In this document: positions 7,600-17,370 of the stretch, in pieces
Numbering within the stretch: position 1 is the first letter of the stretch
Layout: each line of letters begins with the position of its first letter
DNA from: Betaproteobacteria bacterium
Lineage (GTDB): Bacteria > Pseudomonadota > Gammaproteobacteria > Burkholderiales > Casimicrobiaceae
Assembly: GCA_005881895.1 (NCBI GenBank)
Contig: VBCG01000150.1
Coordinates: forward strand, 1-45,100
Length of the DNA: 45,100 nucleotides
Direction of reading: 5' to 3'
Translations under genes and position numbers: made by a program
The notes under the pieces: generated by a model
Told to the model about the DNA's origin: nothing
What the model saw: only the letters and a program-made list of their open reading frames with translations
Database searches by the model: none

Positions 7600-8229
7600 A
7601 TGCGTCTTCCATTGTTCGATCTTCCGCCTGCCGCTCAGCGTGCCTGGCTGATCGAGCGCTTGTCGCAACCAGCCCCGCCGAGCGCGCTCGGCTTGAGCGA
7701 CGGTTTCCGCCTGCCGGGCCGTGAAGGTGCACCGACGCCGGCCGCCGTGCTCGTGCCGCTCGTCAATCGCCCCGACGGATTGCACGTGCTGCTGACGCAA
7801 CGTAGCGCGCAACTCCCCGACCATGCGGGCCAGATCAGCTTTCCCGGCGGACGCGTTGAACCACAAGACCCCGATCACGCCGCCGCGGCATTGCGCGAAG
7901 CGACCGAAGAAATCGGCCTTGATCGCGAGCGCGTCGAAGTCTTAGGCGAGCTCGCGCACTATGAGACCGTGACGGGCTACCGCGTCGCGCCGATCGTCGG
8001 CTGGATCGAGCCGCCGCTCTCGCTCACGCCCGATCCACTCGAAGTGTCGGATGTGTTCGAAGTGCCACTCGTATTTCTCCTAGATCCGGCGCATCAGAAA
8101 CGCCACTTCCGGATGCTGGGCGCGCTGCGCCGCGATTACTGGGCGATTCCGTACGGTGACCGCTACATCTGGGGCGCGACCGCGGCAATGTTGCTCATCC
8201 TTGATCGCACGCTACGCGCGGATCGGTAA
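7600..8229 (+). CDS. NUDIX hydrolase, CoA pyrophosphatase type
   Basis: A 209-residue NUDIX protein. The box GGRVEPQDPDHAAAALREATEEIGL follows GX5EX7REUXEEXGU apart from a 2-residue longer first gap, as in the CoA-hydrolysing subgroup. The NuCoA signature LLTQRSAQLPDHAGQISFPGG directly precedes it. Such enzymes (NudL/YeaB, human NUDT7/8 relatives) cut CoA and acyl-CoA to 4'-phosphopantetheine and 3',5'-ADP. ATG at 7600 starts at MRLPLFD, just before conserved sequence; the ORF track's longer form runs through the end of cobA and is not plausible. The patatin gene begins 15 nt downstream, so they are probably cotranscribed. Confidence 0.88.
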   Translation: MRLPLFDLPPAAQRAWLIERLSQPAPPSALGLSDGFRLPGREGAPTPAAVLVPLVNRPDGLHVLLTQRSAQLPDHAGQISFPGGRVEPQDPDHAAAALREATEEIGLDRERVEVLGELAHYETVTGYRVAPIVGWIEPPLSLTPDPLEVSDVFEVPLVFLLDPAHQKRHFRMLGALRRDYWAIPYGDRYIWGATAAMLLILDRTLRADR

Positions 8230-8244
8230 GCAGGCCCAGCGTCG

Positions 8245-9428
8245 ATGAAATCCCGCTTGGACTCGGGGCTGGTGTTGTCCGGCGGCGGCGCGCGTGCGGC
8301 TTATCAGGCCGGTGCGCTGTGTGCGATCGCTGCGACCCTCGGCAAGCACCGACGACGTCCGTTTTCGGTGATCAGCGGCACATCGGCCGGCGCGATCAAC
8401 GCGGCCACGTTGGCGGTCCATGCCGACGACTTTGGACGCGGTGTCGCGCGCTTGATGCGCTGGTGGCGAAACGTCGACGTTGCCGACGTCTATCGCGCTG
8501 ACTTCGCAACGCTGTCGAGCCATGGCATGCGCTTCCTCGCAGCCATGGTCGGCGCCGGTCGTGCTCCCGAAGATGCTGCCTCGATGCTCGACAACACGCC
8601 GCTTGCTGCGCTGCTGGAGCGCGCGCTCGATGTGGAACGTATCGCCGAACATTGCGCCAGTGGCGCGTTGTCCGCGCTCGCGATCAACGCGACAAGCTAT
8701 GCGACCGGTCAGGCAGTGACGTTTTTCGAAGGGACGAACGGCCATGCAGCGTGGAAGCGCACGCGCCGCCGCGGCGAGAGCGCGCGAATCACGATCGCGC
8801 ATCTGATGGCGTCGACGGCGATTCCGTTCATTTTTCCTGCCGCGCGCATCGGCGATGATTTCTACATGGACGGCTCGGTTCGCCAGATCACACCGCTGTC
8901 GCCGGCGCTGCACCTCGGTGCGAGGCGTCTCGTCGTGATTGCAGTTGGACAATTCTTCGGCCAGCGTGCGGATGCGGTACCGATCGAGCCGCAATACCCG
9001 TCGTTTGCGCAAATCGCGGGCCATGCATTGTCGTCGATCTTCCTCGACAATCTGGGCGCGGATCTCGAGCGGCTCACGCAGATGAATCGCCTTCTTGCGC
9101 TGCTACCCGCCGCGCGGCTCGAGCGCAGCGGCCTCGTGCTCCGCCACGCCGTGCGATGGTGCTGGCGCCGTCGATCGATATCGGAACGCTGGCGCTCAAG
9201 TACGCGGATCGATTGCCTGCAGGCGTACGAACGCTGCTGCGCGGCTTCGGCAGCACACGCGGCACTGGCGCCAATCTGTTGTCGTATCTGTTGTTCGACC
9301 GCGACTTCTGCCGGGTGCTGCTGCGGCTCGGCTACCAGGACACGTTTCTGCGGCGCGATGAGGTTGCCGCATTTCTTGACACGCTTCGCACGAACTTCAT
9401 TCCGTTCGGGTGGCCCGAGTTCCGGTGA
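8245..9428 (+). pseudogene. Patatin-like phospholipase with an internal frameshift
   Basis: The N-terminal catalytic domain is complete: LVLSGGGARAAYQAGAL (oxyanion glycines), SGTSAGAINAATLA (GTSAG, catalytic serine) and DGSVRQITPLSPA (the catalytic aspartate in DGS, a DG[GA] variant). After LVLRHAV at about 9148-9155 the frame changes by one base and the protein continues as AMVLAPSIDIGTLALKYADRLPAG to FIPFGWPEFR and a TGA at 9426. Together that makes about 394 residues, the usual length of this bacterial family. In the first frame the ORF runs on meaninglessly across the next gene. The single lesion could be a real mutation or a one-base sequence error; the catalytic half would survive either way. 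Substrates are presumably membrane acyl lipids. Confidence 0.82.
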
Positions 9429-9463
9429 ATGTACGCTCTTGTTCGCGTACAATCCGCGCACCG

Positions 9464-10333
9464 ATGCTGACCCGAACCACTCCGCGCGAAAGCCACTTGC
9501 TCGGCCTGTCGCCGCATGGCTTCCACCGGGTCGTCTATTACGAATGGGGTGCGAGCGAAAACCCGAACGTAGTCGTATGCGTGCATGGCGTCGGCCGCAA
9601 CGCCCGCGACTTCGACGTGCTGGCCGAGACGCTCGCGCCCACACATCGCGTGCTTGCGGTCGACATGCCGGGCCGCGGCAACAGCGATTGGCTCGCCGAT
9701 CCCAACGATTATGTGTTTCCCGTTTATCTGTCGACATTGACGGCGCTCGTCGCGCGGAGCGGCGCCGAAACGGTTTCGTGGGTCGGAACGTCGATGGGCG
9801 GTTTGCTCGGGATCGTCATGGCGGCGCAGCCGCGCTCACCCGTCGCGCGACTCGTCGTCAACGATGTCGGTCCGGTGATCGAGCCTGTGGCGGTCGCGCG
9901 GATCGCCGACTACTTCGGCAAGGATCCCACCTTCGCGAGCTTTGCCGAGATCGAGCGCTACCTGCGCGAAATTTCGGCGCCCTTCGGTCCGCTCAGCGAC
10001 GCGCAATGGACCTATCTGACACAAACCAACGTGCGGCAGCGGGCGGATGGGCGCTGGGGGCTCGCATACGACCCCGGCATCGCGGTCCCGTTTCGGCAGC
10101 AGGCTGCGCCGCCGGCGTTATGGCAGGTGTGGGACGCGATCAAATGTCCGACGCTGGTTGTCCGAGGCGCGCAATCCGACATGCTGCTGCGCGCAACGGT
10201 TGACGAAATGGCGGCGCGCGGACCGCGACCGCGGGTGCTCGAGATCGAGGGTGTCGGTCACGCGCCGATGTTCCTGACGCCCGATCAGGTCGATCCGGTT
10301 GTGGCGTTTCTGCGCGAGAGCATGCTGTCTTAG
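9464..10333 (+). CDS. Alpha/beta hydrolase
   Basis: A 289-residue alpha/beta-hydrolase. The oxyanion segment is VVVCVHGVGRNARDFDVLAE, the nucleophile elbow is GTSMGG, the acid is likely the aspartate in VRGAQSDML, and the histidine is in GVGHAPMF. Proteins of this subgroup (MhpC/2-hydroxymuconate-semialdehyde-hydrolase-like or esterases) cleave ester or C-C bonds; the substrate cannot be told. ATG at 9464 (MLTRTTPRES) is preferred over the track start at 9410, which lies inside the end of the patatin gene. It follows the patatin gene by 35 nt on the same strand. Confidence 0.85.
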   Translation: MLTRTTPRESHLLGLSPHGFHRVVYYEWGASENPNVVVCVHGVGRNARDFDVLAETLAPTHRVLAVDMPGRGNSDWLADPNDYVFPVYLSTLTALVARSGAETVSWVGTSMGGLLGIVMAAQPRSPVARLVVNDVGPVIEPVAVARIADYFGKDPTFASFAEIERYLREISAPFGPLSDAQWTYLTQTNVRQRADGRWGLAYDPGIAVPFRQQAAPPALWQVWDAIKCPTLVVRGAQSDMLLRATVDEMAARGPRPRVLEIEGVGHAPMFLTPDQVDPVVAFLRESMLS

Positions 10334-10419
10334 AGAACGCGAAGCGTTTCGAGGGGCGCGATGACATACAATCGGGAGCGCCGCCACTGCAGTGCGTCGC
10401 ATCACCCGTTGCGTCCCCG

Positions 10420-11961
10420 ATGAAGCTTGGCCTGACCTTCCCATCGCTGGAAACCGATTACGATCGCAAGCCGGAAACGCGTCCCGCACGCGTGGCGACA
10501 TGGCTGGAACATGCCGGTAAGCGTGACGCCAGGACTGCGGCGCGATTGATCGGCGACGCGCTCGCCGCGATCAATCGCGTCTCGATCAGCAACTCGCGCC
10601 GCTTCGAGCTCGTCGCGCAATACTGGAAGGCGGCGCAAGCGTTGTGGTCGCCTCTCAGCCGCGAATTCATGCGTGCGCCGCAGCCGCTGCGGGACGATGC
10701 GCAAGATGCCGCTCGCGCCGGCATCACGCTTGCGTCCGAGCTGTCGAACGCCTACAAACGCATGCTCGAGGGCGAGGCGGAGAAACGCATCTCACTCGGC
10801 GGAGCGCGGCTGATGACCGCGCTCGTGCGGCGCTCGCTGCAATCGGGCGCGCGGGTGCTGATCAACAGTTATCAATCGTATTCGCCGGTGCCGCAACAGA
10901 CGTGGCAAGATCTGCACGCGATTTATGTGTTCGCGCGTTCGCGCAATCTGCATCAGGTGCCGCGCGGCTCCGATCCGGGCGACTCGACACCCGAGGATAT
11001 CTACATCCAGTCGCTACTGCTGGCGCTCGCGAATCCGTATGCATTTTTCCCGGGCCAGATCGACATCGTCATTCGTTATCTGGCCGAATACGCGCACACG
11101 GCGAAGCTGACGGACGTCGCGCCTGTCCATCGGATGGCGAAGGCCGTCGCGATCGTACCGGTCGGTCACGACTTTCCACCGTTTTCCGCGAACAAGGGCG
11201 GATCGATGAACGGATCCAAGCTTTTTCTGCTGACGTTCGATCTCGCGTTCACGCTTCAGGAACAGCTTCGCAGTCTCGACGCCGGCGGCGATGCGCCCGC
11301 AGGCCTTCGCAATGATGCTGCGCATCGCCCGCGCAACATCGCATTTTTGCGCCGGTTGCTGCGGCAATGGGCGATTCCGCCGGCGCGTCAGTTCAGCCGC
11401 CTGCCTTCACGGGGACGGGTCGTCGCACTCGCCGGATTCCTCAACGCATGGCACGGCAGCCGTACCGACGACACGCGGATGATTGCGGGGCATCCCGACC
11501 TGCCGCCGCCGACCACGTGCCAGATTCTCAATCAGACGCCGGGCGGTTACGCACTTCGACAGATCGCCGCGACGCCGTCATCCCTGCGGATCGGCGACCT
11601 GATCACGCTGCGGGTCGAGGGTAAGCCGGGGCTGCAAGTCGCGATCGTTCGCTGGTTTCGCAACGCCCCCACAGGAACCGCGTTGGAATTCGGCTGCGAG
11701 CTTGTGTCGGATTCGCCGCGCACCGCAACCGCTGCGGCGGAAGACGCAATGGACCACTCGCCCACACCCATCGTCGTTTTGCCGGGCGATCGAACGGGCA
11801 CCGAAGTGTCGCCCGATCAGGTAGTCGTCCCCATGGGCGCTTTCGGACTCGAGCACGCGATTGGCATGTGGCACGACAAGGGCAAGCACGTCGCCGTCTT
11901 GACGAAGCTCGTCGACCAAGGCCCCGACTTCGAAATCTACGAATTCGCCGCGGTCGGTTGA
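10420..11961 (+). CDS. Conserved hypothetical protein, PilZ-like C-terminal region
   Basis: A 513-residue soluble protein without signal peptide or membrane segments. It begins MKLGLTFPSLETDYDRKPET. The N-terminal two thirds are alpha-helical and resemble betaproteobacterial proteins annotated as hypothetical or molecular chaperone. Between about residues 380 and 430 is a PilZ-like beta stretch with SSLRIGDLITLRVEGKPGLQVAIVRWFRNAPTGTALEFGCEL. A canonical RxxxR...DxSxxG c-di-GMP motif is not obvious, so binding of c-di-GMP is uncertain. It converges on ispH, and a 92-bp hairpin repeat lies between the two. The function is not known. Confidence 0.75.
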   Translation: MKLGLTFPSLETDYDRKPETRPARVATWLEHAGKRDARTAARLIGDALAAINRVSISNSRRFELVAQYWKAAQALWSPLSREFMRAPQPLRDDAQDAARAGITLASELSNAYKRMLEGEAEKRISLGGARLMTALVRRSLQSGARVLINSYQSYSPVPQQTWQDLHAIYVFARSRNLHQVPRGSDPGDSTPEDIYIQSLLLALANPYAFFPGQIDIVIRYLAEYAHTAKLTDVAPVHRMAKAVAIVPVGHDFPPFSANKGGSMNGSKLFLLTFDLAFTLQEQLRSLDAGGDAPAGLRNDAAHRPRNIAFLRRLLRQWAIPPARQFSRLPSRGRVVALAGFLNAWHGSRTDDTRMIAGHPDLPPPTTCQILNQTPGGYALRQIAATPSSLRIGDLITLRVEGKPGLQVAIVRWFRNAPTGTALEFGCELVSDSPRTATAAAEDAMDHSPTPIVVLPGDRTGTEVSPDQVVVPMGAFGLEHAIGMWHDKGKHVAVLTKLVDQGPDFEIYEFAAVG

Positions 11962-11990
11962 GTGCGCGTCGCAGTGACGCTTGCGTGGAT

Positions 11991-12082
11991 GGCGGAAAAT
12001 AGGGTCAGACTCGACTTCTGTGATTCGCTGAACGGCAGCGTCGCGATTGCGCCAAAAGTCGAGTCTGACCCTATTTTCCGCC
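11991..12082. repeat. REP-like hairpin element, copy 1 (perfect 27-bp inverted arms)
   Basis: Arms at 11991-12017 and 12056-12082 are perfectly complementary over 27 bp around a 38-nt loop that itself holds a CGCTG/CAGCG hairpin. The core AATAGGGTCAGACTCGACTT is shared with the second copy at 25135. The outermost bases differ between copies but are mirrored within each copy. The right arm overlaps the ispH coding end and provides its last codons and TAG stop. Such dispersed palindromes resemble REP sequences mobilised by IS200-like (RAYT) transposases; no transposase is in this window. As the only structure between two convergent genes it may also act as a bidirectional terminator. Confidence 0.85.
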
Positions 12083-13000
12083 GGTCAATCCTTTTGGCAG
12101 CGGAAAGACGATTCGCTCGACGACGCCGGAAATCTCGCGTACGTCGCCCGCCCCCATTTCGCGCAATCGCTCGATGACCGCGCGGACCAGTACTTCGGGC
12201 GCGGACGCACCCGCGGTCAGTCCGATCCGGCGCTTGCCCATGATCCATTCTGCGCGCAATTCGTCGGCGCCATCGACCATGTACGCGGGCACTCCCCGGT
12301 GCGTCGCAACTTCGCGCAATCGATTCGAATTTGAGCTGTTCGGACTGCCGACGACGATCACCACGTCGACATCCGGCGCCAGAAACTTGACGGCGTCCTG
12401 GCGGTTTTGTGTCGCGTAGCAAATGTCGTCTTTTTTCGGGCCGACGATTTGGGGAAAGCGCGCCTTGAGCGCGGTGACGATCGCAGCCGCATCGTCGACC
12501 GAGAGCGTCGTCTGCGTGACATACGCGAGGCGGCCCGGGTCACGAACCTGCAATGTCGCGACGTCCGTCACGGATTCCACGAGATAGACGCCGCCGTCGC
12601 ACTGTCCCATCGTGCCTTCGACCTCGGGATGCCCACGATGCCCGATCATGACGATCTCGCGGCCGCGATCGCGCATCTTGGCGATTTCGACGTGCACTTT
12701 GGTGACCAAGGGACACGTCGCGTCGAATACGGTCAGACCGCGGGCTTGCGCTTCCGCGCGCACCGCCTTCGAGACGCCGTGCGCGCTGAAGACCACAGTT
12801 GAGCCGCGCGGAACGGCGTCAAGCTCTTCGACAAATACCGCGCCTTTGCGTTTCAGATCATCGACGACAAAGCGGTTGTGGACGACCTCGTGGCGCACAT
12901 AGATCGGCGCGCCGAACTGGGCGAGCGCATGCTCGACGATCGCGATTGCGCGGTCGACGCCGGCACAGAATCCACGCGGGTTGGCGAGCAGAATCTCCAT
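12071..13000 (-). CDS. ispH: 4-hydroxy-3-methylbut-2-enyl diphosphate reductase
   Basis: A 309-residue iron-sulfur enzyme, the last step of the MEP isoprenoid pathway, giving IPP and DMAPP from HMBPP. The three cluster cysteines are visible: C12 in [15 protein letters not shown]96 in [11 protein letters not shown] and C194 in [10 protein letters not shown]. Substrate-site histidines lie in RHEVVHN and [10 protein letters not shown]. The catalytic glutamate region [10 protein letters not shown] is intact. It follows lspA immediately (the TGA of lspA abuts this ATG) and belongs to the ribF-ileS-lspA-ispH run typical of proteobacteria. The last three residues (GGK) and the stop are encoded by the arm of the hairpin repeat, so the tail has been shaped by that element. 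Confidence 0.96.
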   Translation of the reverse strand: MEILLANPRGFCAGVDRAIAIVEHALAQFGAPIYVRHEVVHNRFVVDDLKRKGAVFVEELDAVPRGSTVVFSAHGVSKAVRAEAQARGLTVFDATCPLVTKVHVEIAKMRDRGREIVMIGHRGHPEVEGTMGQCDGGVYLVESVTDVATLQVRDPGRLAYVTQTTLSVDDAAAIVTALKARFPQIVGPKKDDICYATQNRQDAVKFLAPDVDVVIVVGSPNSSNSNRLREVATHRGVPAYMVDGADELRAEWIMGKRRIGLTAGASAPEVLVRAVIERLREMGAGDVREISGVVERIVFPLPKGLTGGK

Positions 13001-13513
13001 TCACGCGTCCTTGGCGGCGGGCTCGTCGCGGCGTTGGCGGAAGCTCTCGAGGATCAGCGCGGCTGCACCGACGGTGATCGCGCTGTCCGCCACATTGAAG
13101 GCCGGATAGTGCCAATCATGGTAGTGAAACAGCAGGAAATCGACGACGCGCCCGATGACGACGCGGTCGTAGAGATTGCCCAACGCTCCACCGATGATGA
13201 GAGCGATTGCCGCGCAAAAGAGTTTCGTCCCGCCACGTTTCAGTAGCCACAGCATGATCCCGCAGGCGATGAACGCGATTGCCATGAAGAGCCACCGTTG
13301 CCAGCCATCGGCGCCGGCGAGGAAGCTGAAGGCGGCACCCGCATTGAACGCCAGGACGAGACTGAAGAACGACGTCACCGGTAGCTCTTCGCCGGGCCTG
13401 AACGCTGCAAGGATCACATACTTCGTCAGCTGATCGAACGCGATCACCGCGGCGCTCAACCAGAGCCATCGTGTCCAGTCCACTCGCACATCGATCGACG
13501 CGGGAGAGCTCAC
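13001..13513 (-). CDS. lspA: Lipoprotein signal peptidase
   Basis: A 170-residue inner-membrane aspartyl protease (signal peptidase II) that cuts prolipoprotein signal peptides after lipid attachment. Four hydrophobic segments are visible, and the two catalytic aspartates lie in GNLYDRV and FNVADSAIT. The ORF track begins at 13627 inside ileS; the likely start is the GTG at 13513, which overlaps the ileS stop as GTGA and gives the normal length. It starts [19 protein letters not shown]. The stop abuts the ispH ATG. Confidence 0.95.
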   Translation of the reverse strand: MSSPASIDVRVDWTRWLWLSAAVIAFDQLTKYVILAAFRPGEELPVTSFFSLVLAFNAGAAFSFLAGADGWQRWLFMAIAFIACGIMLWLLKRGGTKLFCAAIALIIGGALGNLYDRVVIGRVVDFLLFHYHDWHYPAFNVADSAITVGAAALILESFRQRRDEPAAKDA

Positions 13514-16359
13514 GCAGCGCTCCTGGGCTCGCCGTCGCCGAACAGATTCGCCACGCAACGTCCACACAGCGCCGAATGATGCGGGTCCCTCCCGACATCG
13601 GCGCGCCAATGCCAGCAGCGCTCGCATTTGGGATTCGCGCTCGGCTTGACCACAATCGCTAGCGACTCGCCGGATCGCACTTTCGCCGCAGACGTGATCA
13701 ACACGAAGCGAAGGTCGTCGCCAAGCGATGCCAGCGCCTCGTAAGCGTCCGGCGGCGCGACGATTTCCACTTCGGCTTGCAGCGGCGAGCCGATGCCACC
13801 GTCCTGGCGCAATTCTTCAAGCTCTTTTTGCACCAGAGTGCGCACGGCGACGATGCGCTCCCATTTGGTGAACAGCGTCGCGGCATCGGGAATGTCGGGC
13901 AGCGACCGATCCCAAACGTGAACAAAGATCGTCGACTCGTGCGGATGGACGACCTTCCACGCTTCCTCGGCTGTGAATGACAGAATCGGCGCCATCAATT
14001 TCAGCAACGCATCGCGGATCAGCGCGAGCGCCGTCTGCGCCGAGCGACGCGGGCGGCTGTCTTTTGCACACGTGTAGAGCCGGTCTTTGAGAATGTCGAG
14101 ATAAAAGCCGCCCAGCTCTTCGGAGCAATACGTCTGCAGCCGTTGCACGACGAGATGGAAATCGTAATTCGCATAGTCGGCCGCAACACTTGCCGACAGC
14201 GCGCGCGCCTGCAATAGCGCGTAGCGATCGATCTCGATCAGCTCGCCGATCGGAACCGCATCCCGCACAGCGTTGAAGTCCGCGGTATTGGCGAGAAGAA
14301 AGCGCAGGGTGTTGCGGATCCGCCGATAGGCCTCGACGACGCGCTTCAATATCTCGTCGCCGATCGCCATATCGCCCGAGAAATCCGTCGCGCCCACCCA
14401 GAGCCGCAGGATCTCCGCGCCAAGACTGTCGGCGACTTTCTGCGGCGCGACCACGTTGCCTTTCGATTTCGACATCTTGCGGCCGTCACCGTCGACCACG
14501 AAGCCGTGCGTCAACAGGGCCTTGTACGGCGGCACACCGTTCAGCATGCACGATACGAGCAGCGACGAATGGAACCAGCCACGGTGCTGATCCGATCCCT
14601 CGAGGTAGAGGTCGGCGGGAAAGCCGGTATCGAGCGGCCGCGATCCGGCGCCGGTGCGCCGCCCGTCGGGACCGCCCATCACGGTTTGATGGGTGGAGCC
14701 TGAATCGAACCAGACGTCGAGCGTATCGGAGAGCTTGCGATATTTCGTCGCGTCGACGCCGAAGTCCTCGTGCGTCGCCTCGAACCAAGCCTCAATGCCG
14801 CCTTCCTGCACCTTGGCTGCGGCGAGCTCGAGCAACGCGGGTGTATCGGGATGCAGCTCTTCAGTTTCCTTGTCGACGAAGAACGGCAATGGCACGCCCC
14901 ACTGCCGTTGGCGCGACAGCGTCCAATCGGGCCGGTGCGCGATCATTCCATAGAGGCGCGACTTGCCCCAGCTCGGGAAAAATTCCGTCGCATCGATGCC
15001 GCGCAACGCGGTCTCCCGTAGCGTCTCCTTCGGCTTATGCCCGCGCCAGCCAGGAGCATCGTCCATGCCGGCGAACCATTGCGTCGTCGCGCGATAGATG
15101 ATCGGCGTCTTGTGGCGCCAGCAATGCATGTAGCTGTGCGGAAATTTTTCGGCGTGAAACAGCGCGCCGACGTCACGGATCTTGTCAACGATCTTCGGAT
15201 TGGCATCCCAGATCTTCATGCCGCCAAAAAATGGCAGGTCCGCCGCGAAACGTCCGTCGCCCTGCACCGGATTCAGGATGTCGTCGTCGTGCATGCCGTA
15301 GCGGCGGCACGACTCGAAGTCCTCGATGCCGTACGCGGGCGAGCTGTGCACGATACCGGTGCCGTGCTCGAGCGTGACGTAATCGCCGAGATAAACGGGC
15401 GATGTACGGTCGTAGAATGGATGCGAGAACACGATCCCTTCGAGCGCAGCTCCATTCGCCGTCGCTACGCTGGCGCCTTCCATCGCGTAGCGTTTCAGGC
15501 ACGCGTCCACCAGCTCTTCCGCGATGATCAGATGCCCGCGCGGCGTGCGCACCAATGCATAGGTGAATTCCGGGTGCACGTTCAACGCCTGGTTCGCCGG
15601 TATCGTCCACGCCGTGGTCGTCCAGATCACGGCGTAAAGCGGACCGTCCGGCGGCGTATCGAGCGCGAAGGCACGCGCGAGTTTTTCGCGCTCGCTTGTG
15701 AGCACCAGCGGGAATCCGACGTCGATCGCCGTGTCGACGCGATCTTCGTATTCGACTTCCGCTTCGGCGAGCGCACTGTGACAATCAAAGCACCAATTGA
15801 CCGGCTTCAGACCGCGATACAGATAACCGCGCTCGAGGAGCTTGCCGAGGGTGCGAATCTCGTCGGCCTCGCTCTTGTACTCCATCGTCGTGTACGGATG
15901 ATCCCAATCGCCGAGCACGCCGAGGCGCTGAAACTGCGTCCGCTGCCGCGCGATCTGCTCGGTCGCATACGCGCGGCAGAGCCGTTGCGTCTCCGCCGTC
16001 GACAGGTTCTTGCCGTACGTCTTTTCGATCTGCACTTCGATCGGCATGCCGTGACAGTCCCAACCCGGGACGTAGGGCGCATCGAAGCCCGCCATCGTTT
16101 TGCTCTTGACGACGAAGTCTTTCAGGATCTTGTTGAACGCCGTACCGATATGGATGTCGCTGTTCGCGTACGGCGGCCCGTCGTGCAGGACGAAACGCGG
16201 CCGGCCCTTCGACGCGGCGCGTACAGCCTCGTAGACGCGGTTGTCGTGCCACTCGCGTACCCACACGGCCTCGCGCTTCGCGAGATCGCCGCGCATCGGG
16301 AACGGCGTGTCCGGCAGGTTCACCGTGGACTTGTAGTCGCTTTTGGGATCGTCGGGCAT
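13510..16359 (-). CDS. ileS: Isoleucine-tRNA ligase
   Basis: A 949-residue class I aminoacyl-tRNA synthetase. The adenylate motif appears as [14 protein letters not shown] at residue 70, that is HIGT instead of the textbook [19 protein letters not shown] follows. KMSKS is intact in [12 protein letters not shown]. The editing CP1 domain carries [17 protein letters not shown]. The C-terminal zinc finger is CERCWHW plus CGRCVANL. The sequence style ([32 protein letters not shown]) matches Burkholderiales enzymes. The start at 16359 lies 40 nt inside the end of rib[13 protein letters not shown] 21 codons later is the next ATG. The stop overlaps the lspA GTG. Confidence 0.97.
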   Translation of the reverse strand: MPDDPKSDYKSTVNLPDTPFPMRGDLAKREAVWVREWHDNRVYEAVRAASKGRPRFVLHDGPPYANSDIHIGTAFNKILKDFVVKSKTMAGFDAPYVPGWDCHGMPIEVQIEKTYGKNLSTAETQRLCRAYATEQIARQRTQFQRLGVLGDWDHPYTTMEYKSEADEIRTLGKLLERGYLYRGLKPVNWCFDCHSALAEAEVEYEDRVDTAIDVGFPLVLTSEREKLARAFALDTPPDGPLYAVIWTTTAWTIPANQALNVHPEFTYALVRTPRGHLIIAEELVDACLKRYAMEGASVATANGAALEGIVFSHPFYDRTSPVYLGDYVTLEHGTGIVHSSPAYGIEDFESCRRYGMHDDDILNPVQGDGRFAADLPFFGGMKIWDANPKIVDKIRDVGALFHAEKFPHSYMHCWRHKTPIIYRATTQWFAGMDDAPGWRGHKPKETLRETALRGIDATEFFPSWGKSRLYGMIAHRPDWTLSRQRQWGVPLPFFVDKETEELHPDTPALLELAAAKVQEGGIEAWFEATHEDFGVDATKYRKLSDTLDVWFDSGSTHQTVMGGPDGRRTGAGSRPLDTGFPADLYLEGSDQHRGWFHSSLLVSCMLNGVPPYKALLTHGFVVDGDGRKMSKSKGNVVAPQKVADSLGAEILRLWVGATDFSGDMAIGDEILKRVVEAYRRIRNTLRFLLANTADFNAVRDAVPIGELIEIDRYALLQARALSASVAADYANYDFHLVVQRLQTYCSEELGGFYLDILKDRLYTCAKDSRPRRSAQTALALIRDALLKLMAPILSFTAEEAWKVVHPHESTIFVHVWDRSLPDIPDAATLFTKWERIVAVRTLVQKELEELRQDGGIGSPLQAEVEIVAPPDAYEALASLGDDLRFVLITSAAKVRSGESLAIVVKPSANPKCERCWHWRADVGRDPHHSALCGRCVANLFGDGEPRSAA

Positions 16360-17279
16360 GCTTCTTCGTGGGCAAAGAACGCGCGCGCCTGCTCGGCGTC
16401 GGCGTGAATCTGGCGGGTCAGCGCGGACACGTCCGCGTAGCGTTCCTCGTCGCGGAGCTTGTGCAGAAACTCAACGGTGATGCGCTTGCCGTAGATCGCG
16501 TCGTCGAAATCGAAAATGAACACTTCGAGCAATGGCCGCGCATCCGCCTTGATCGTGGGCCGCACACCAAGGCTCGCAACGCCCGTGCGCGGCGTTGGCC
16601 CGAGCCCGTGAACGCGCACGGCGAATATGCCGGTCAGCGGCGGTTTGCGGCTGAGCGGAATGTTCGCCGTGGGAAAGCCCAGATGCCGGCCAAGCTTGTC
16701 GCCATGTGCAACGCGGCCCGACATCGCGAACGGCCGGCCGAGCAATGCGGCCGCGTGCGAAAGATCGCCGTAAGCCAGCGCGGCACGCACAACGGTGCTG
16801 GACGCGCGTTCCGATTCGATAGCCACCGTGCGCATCCCTTCGACGCTGAATTGCCGCGCCTTCGATCGCAACAGCGCAAGATCGCCACCGCGACCTTTGC
16901 CGAAGCGAAAATCATCGCCGACCAGGATCCAGCGCGCGTTCAAGCCCTTTTCGAGAACTTCGTGAATGAAGGATTCGGGCGATAGCGATGCGAGCTTCGC
17001 GTCGAAGCGCGCGACAATCGTCGTCGCGACGCCAAAGGCGCGGAACATTTCGAGCTTGCCGCGCAACGTCGATAAACGCGGCGGCGCGCTGTCGGGCGCA
17101 AAGAATTCCCGCGGATGCGGCTCGAACGTCAGCACGGCCGGCACGAGCCGCAAGTCTTCGGCGCCTTCGATCAGGCGCGTCAACATTGCCTGGTGCCCGC
17201 GATGGACACCATCGAAGTTGCCGATCGTCAGCGCAAGTGGAGCGTCGCTCGACTTCGGCAGGCCGCGAAAGACGCGCAC
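16320..17279 (-). CDS. ribF: Bifunctional riboflavin kinase/FAD synthetase
   Basis: A 319-residue enzyme that phosphorylates riboflavin to FMN and adenylates FMN to FAD. The N-terminal nucleotidyl-transferase domain shows [17 protein letters not shown] and [15 protein letters not shown]; the C-terminal kinase domain shows [20 protein letters not shown] and the catalytic region [20 protein letters not shown]. The track start (17336) adds 19 unusual residues. GTG at 17279 is preferred because VRVFRGLP is the normal N-terminus and AAAGG lies 6 nt before it. First gene of the ribF-ileS-lspA-ispH cluster; its end overlaps ileS by 40 nt. Confidence 0.93.
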   Translation of the reverse strand: MRVFRGLPKSSDAPLALTIGNFDGVHRGHQAMLTRLIEGAEDLRLVPAVLTFEPHPREFFAPDSAPPRLSTLRGKLEMFRAFGVATTIVARFDAKLASLSPESFIHEVLEKGLNARWILVGDDFRFGKGRGGDLALLRSKARQFSVEGMRTVAIESERASSTVVRAALAYGDLSHAAALLGRPFAMSGRVAHGDKLGRHLGFPTANIPLSRKPPLTGIFAVRVHGLGPTPRTGVASLGVRPTIKADARPLLEVFIFDFDDAIYGKRITVEFLHKLRDEERYADVSALTRQIHADAEQARAFFAHEEACPTIPKATTSPR

Positions 17280-17370
17280 GACTGCCTTTAATGATTCAAA
17301 ACATTGAATTTTAGCGGATTCGACCGCTTGACCCACCGTGCAGCTTGATTGGGAGACGGCGCCCTCGCTG

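Noticed and set aside
15037-16407. 456-codon plus-strand frame
   Set aside because: Antisense of ileS and the end of ribF; composition is typical of a shadow frame.
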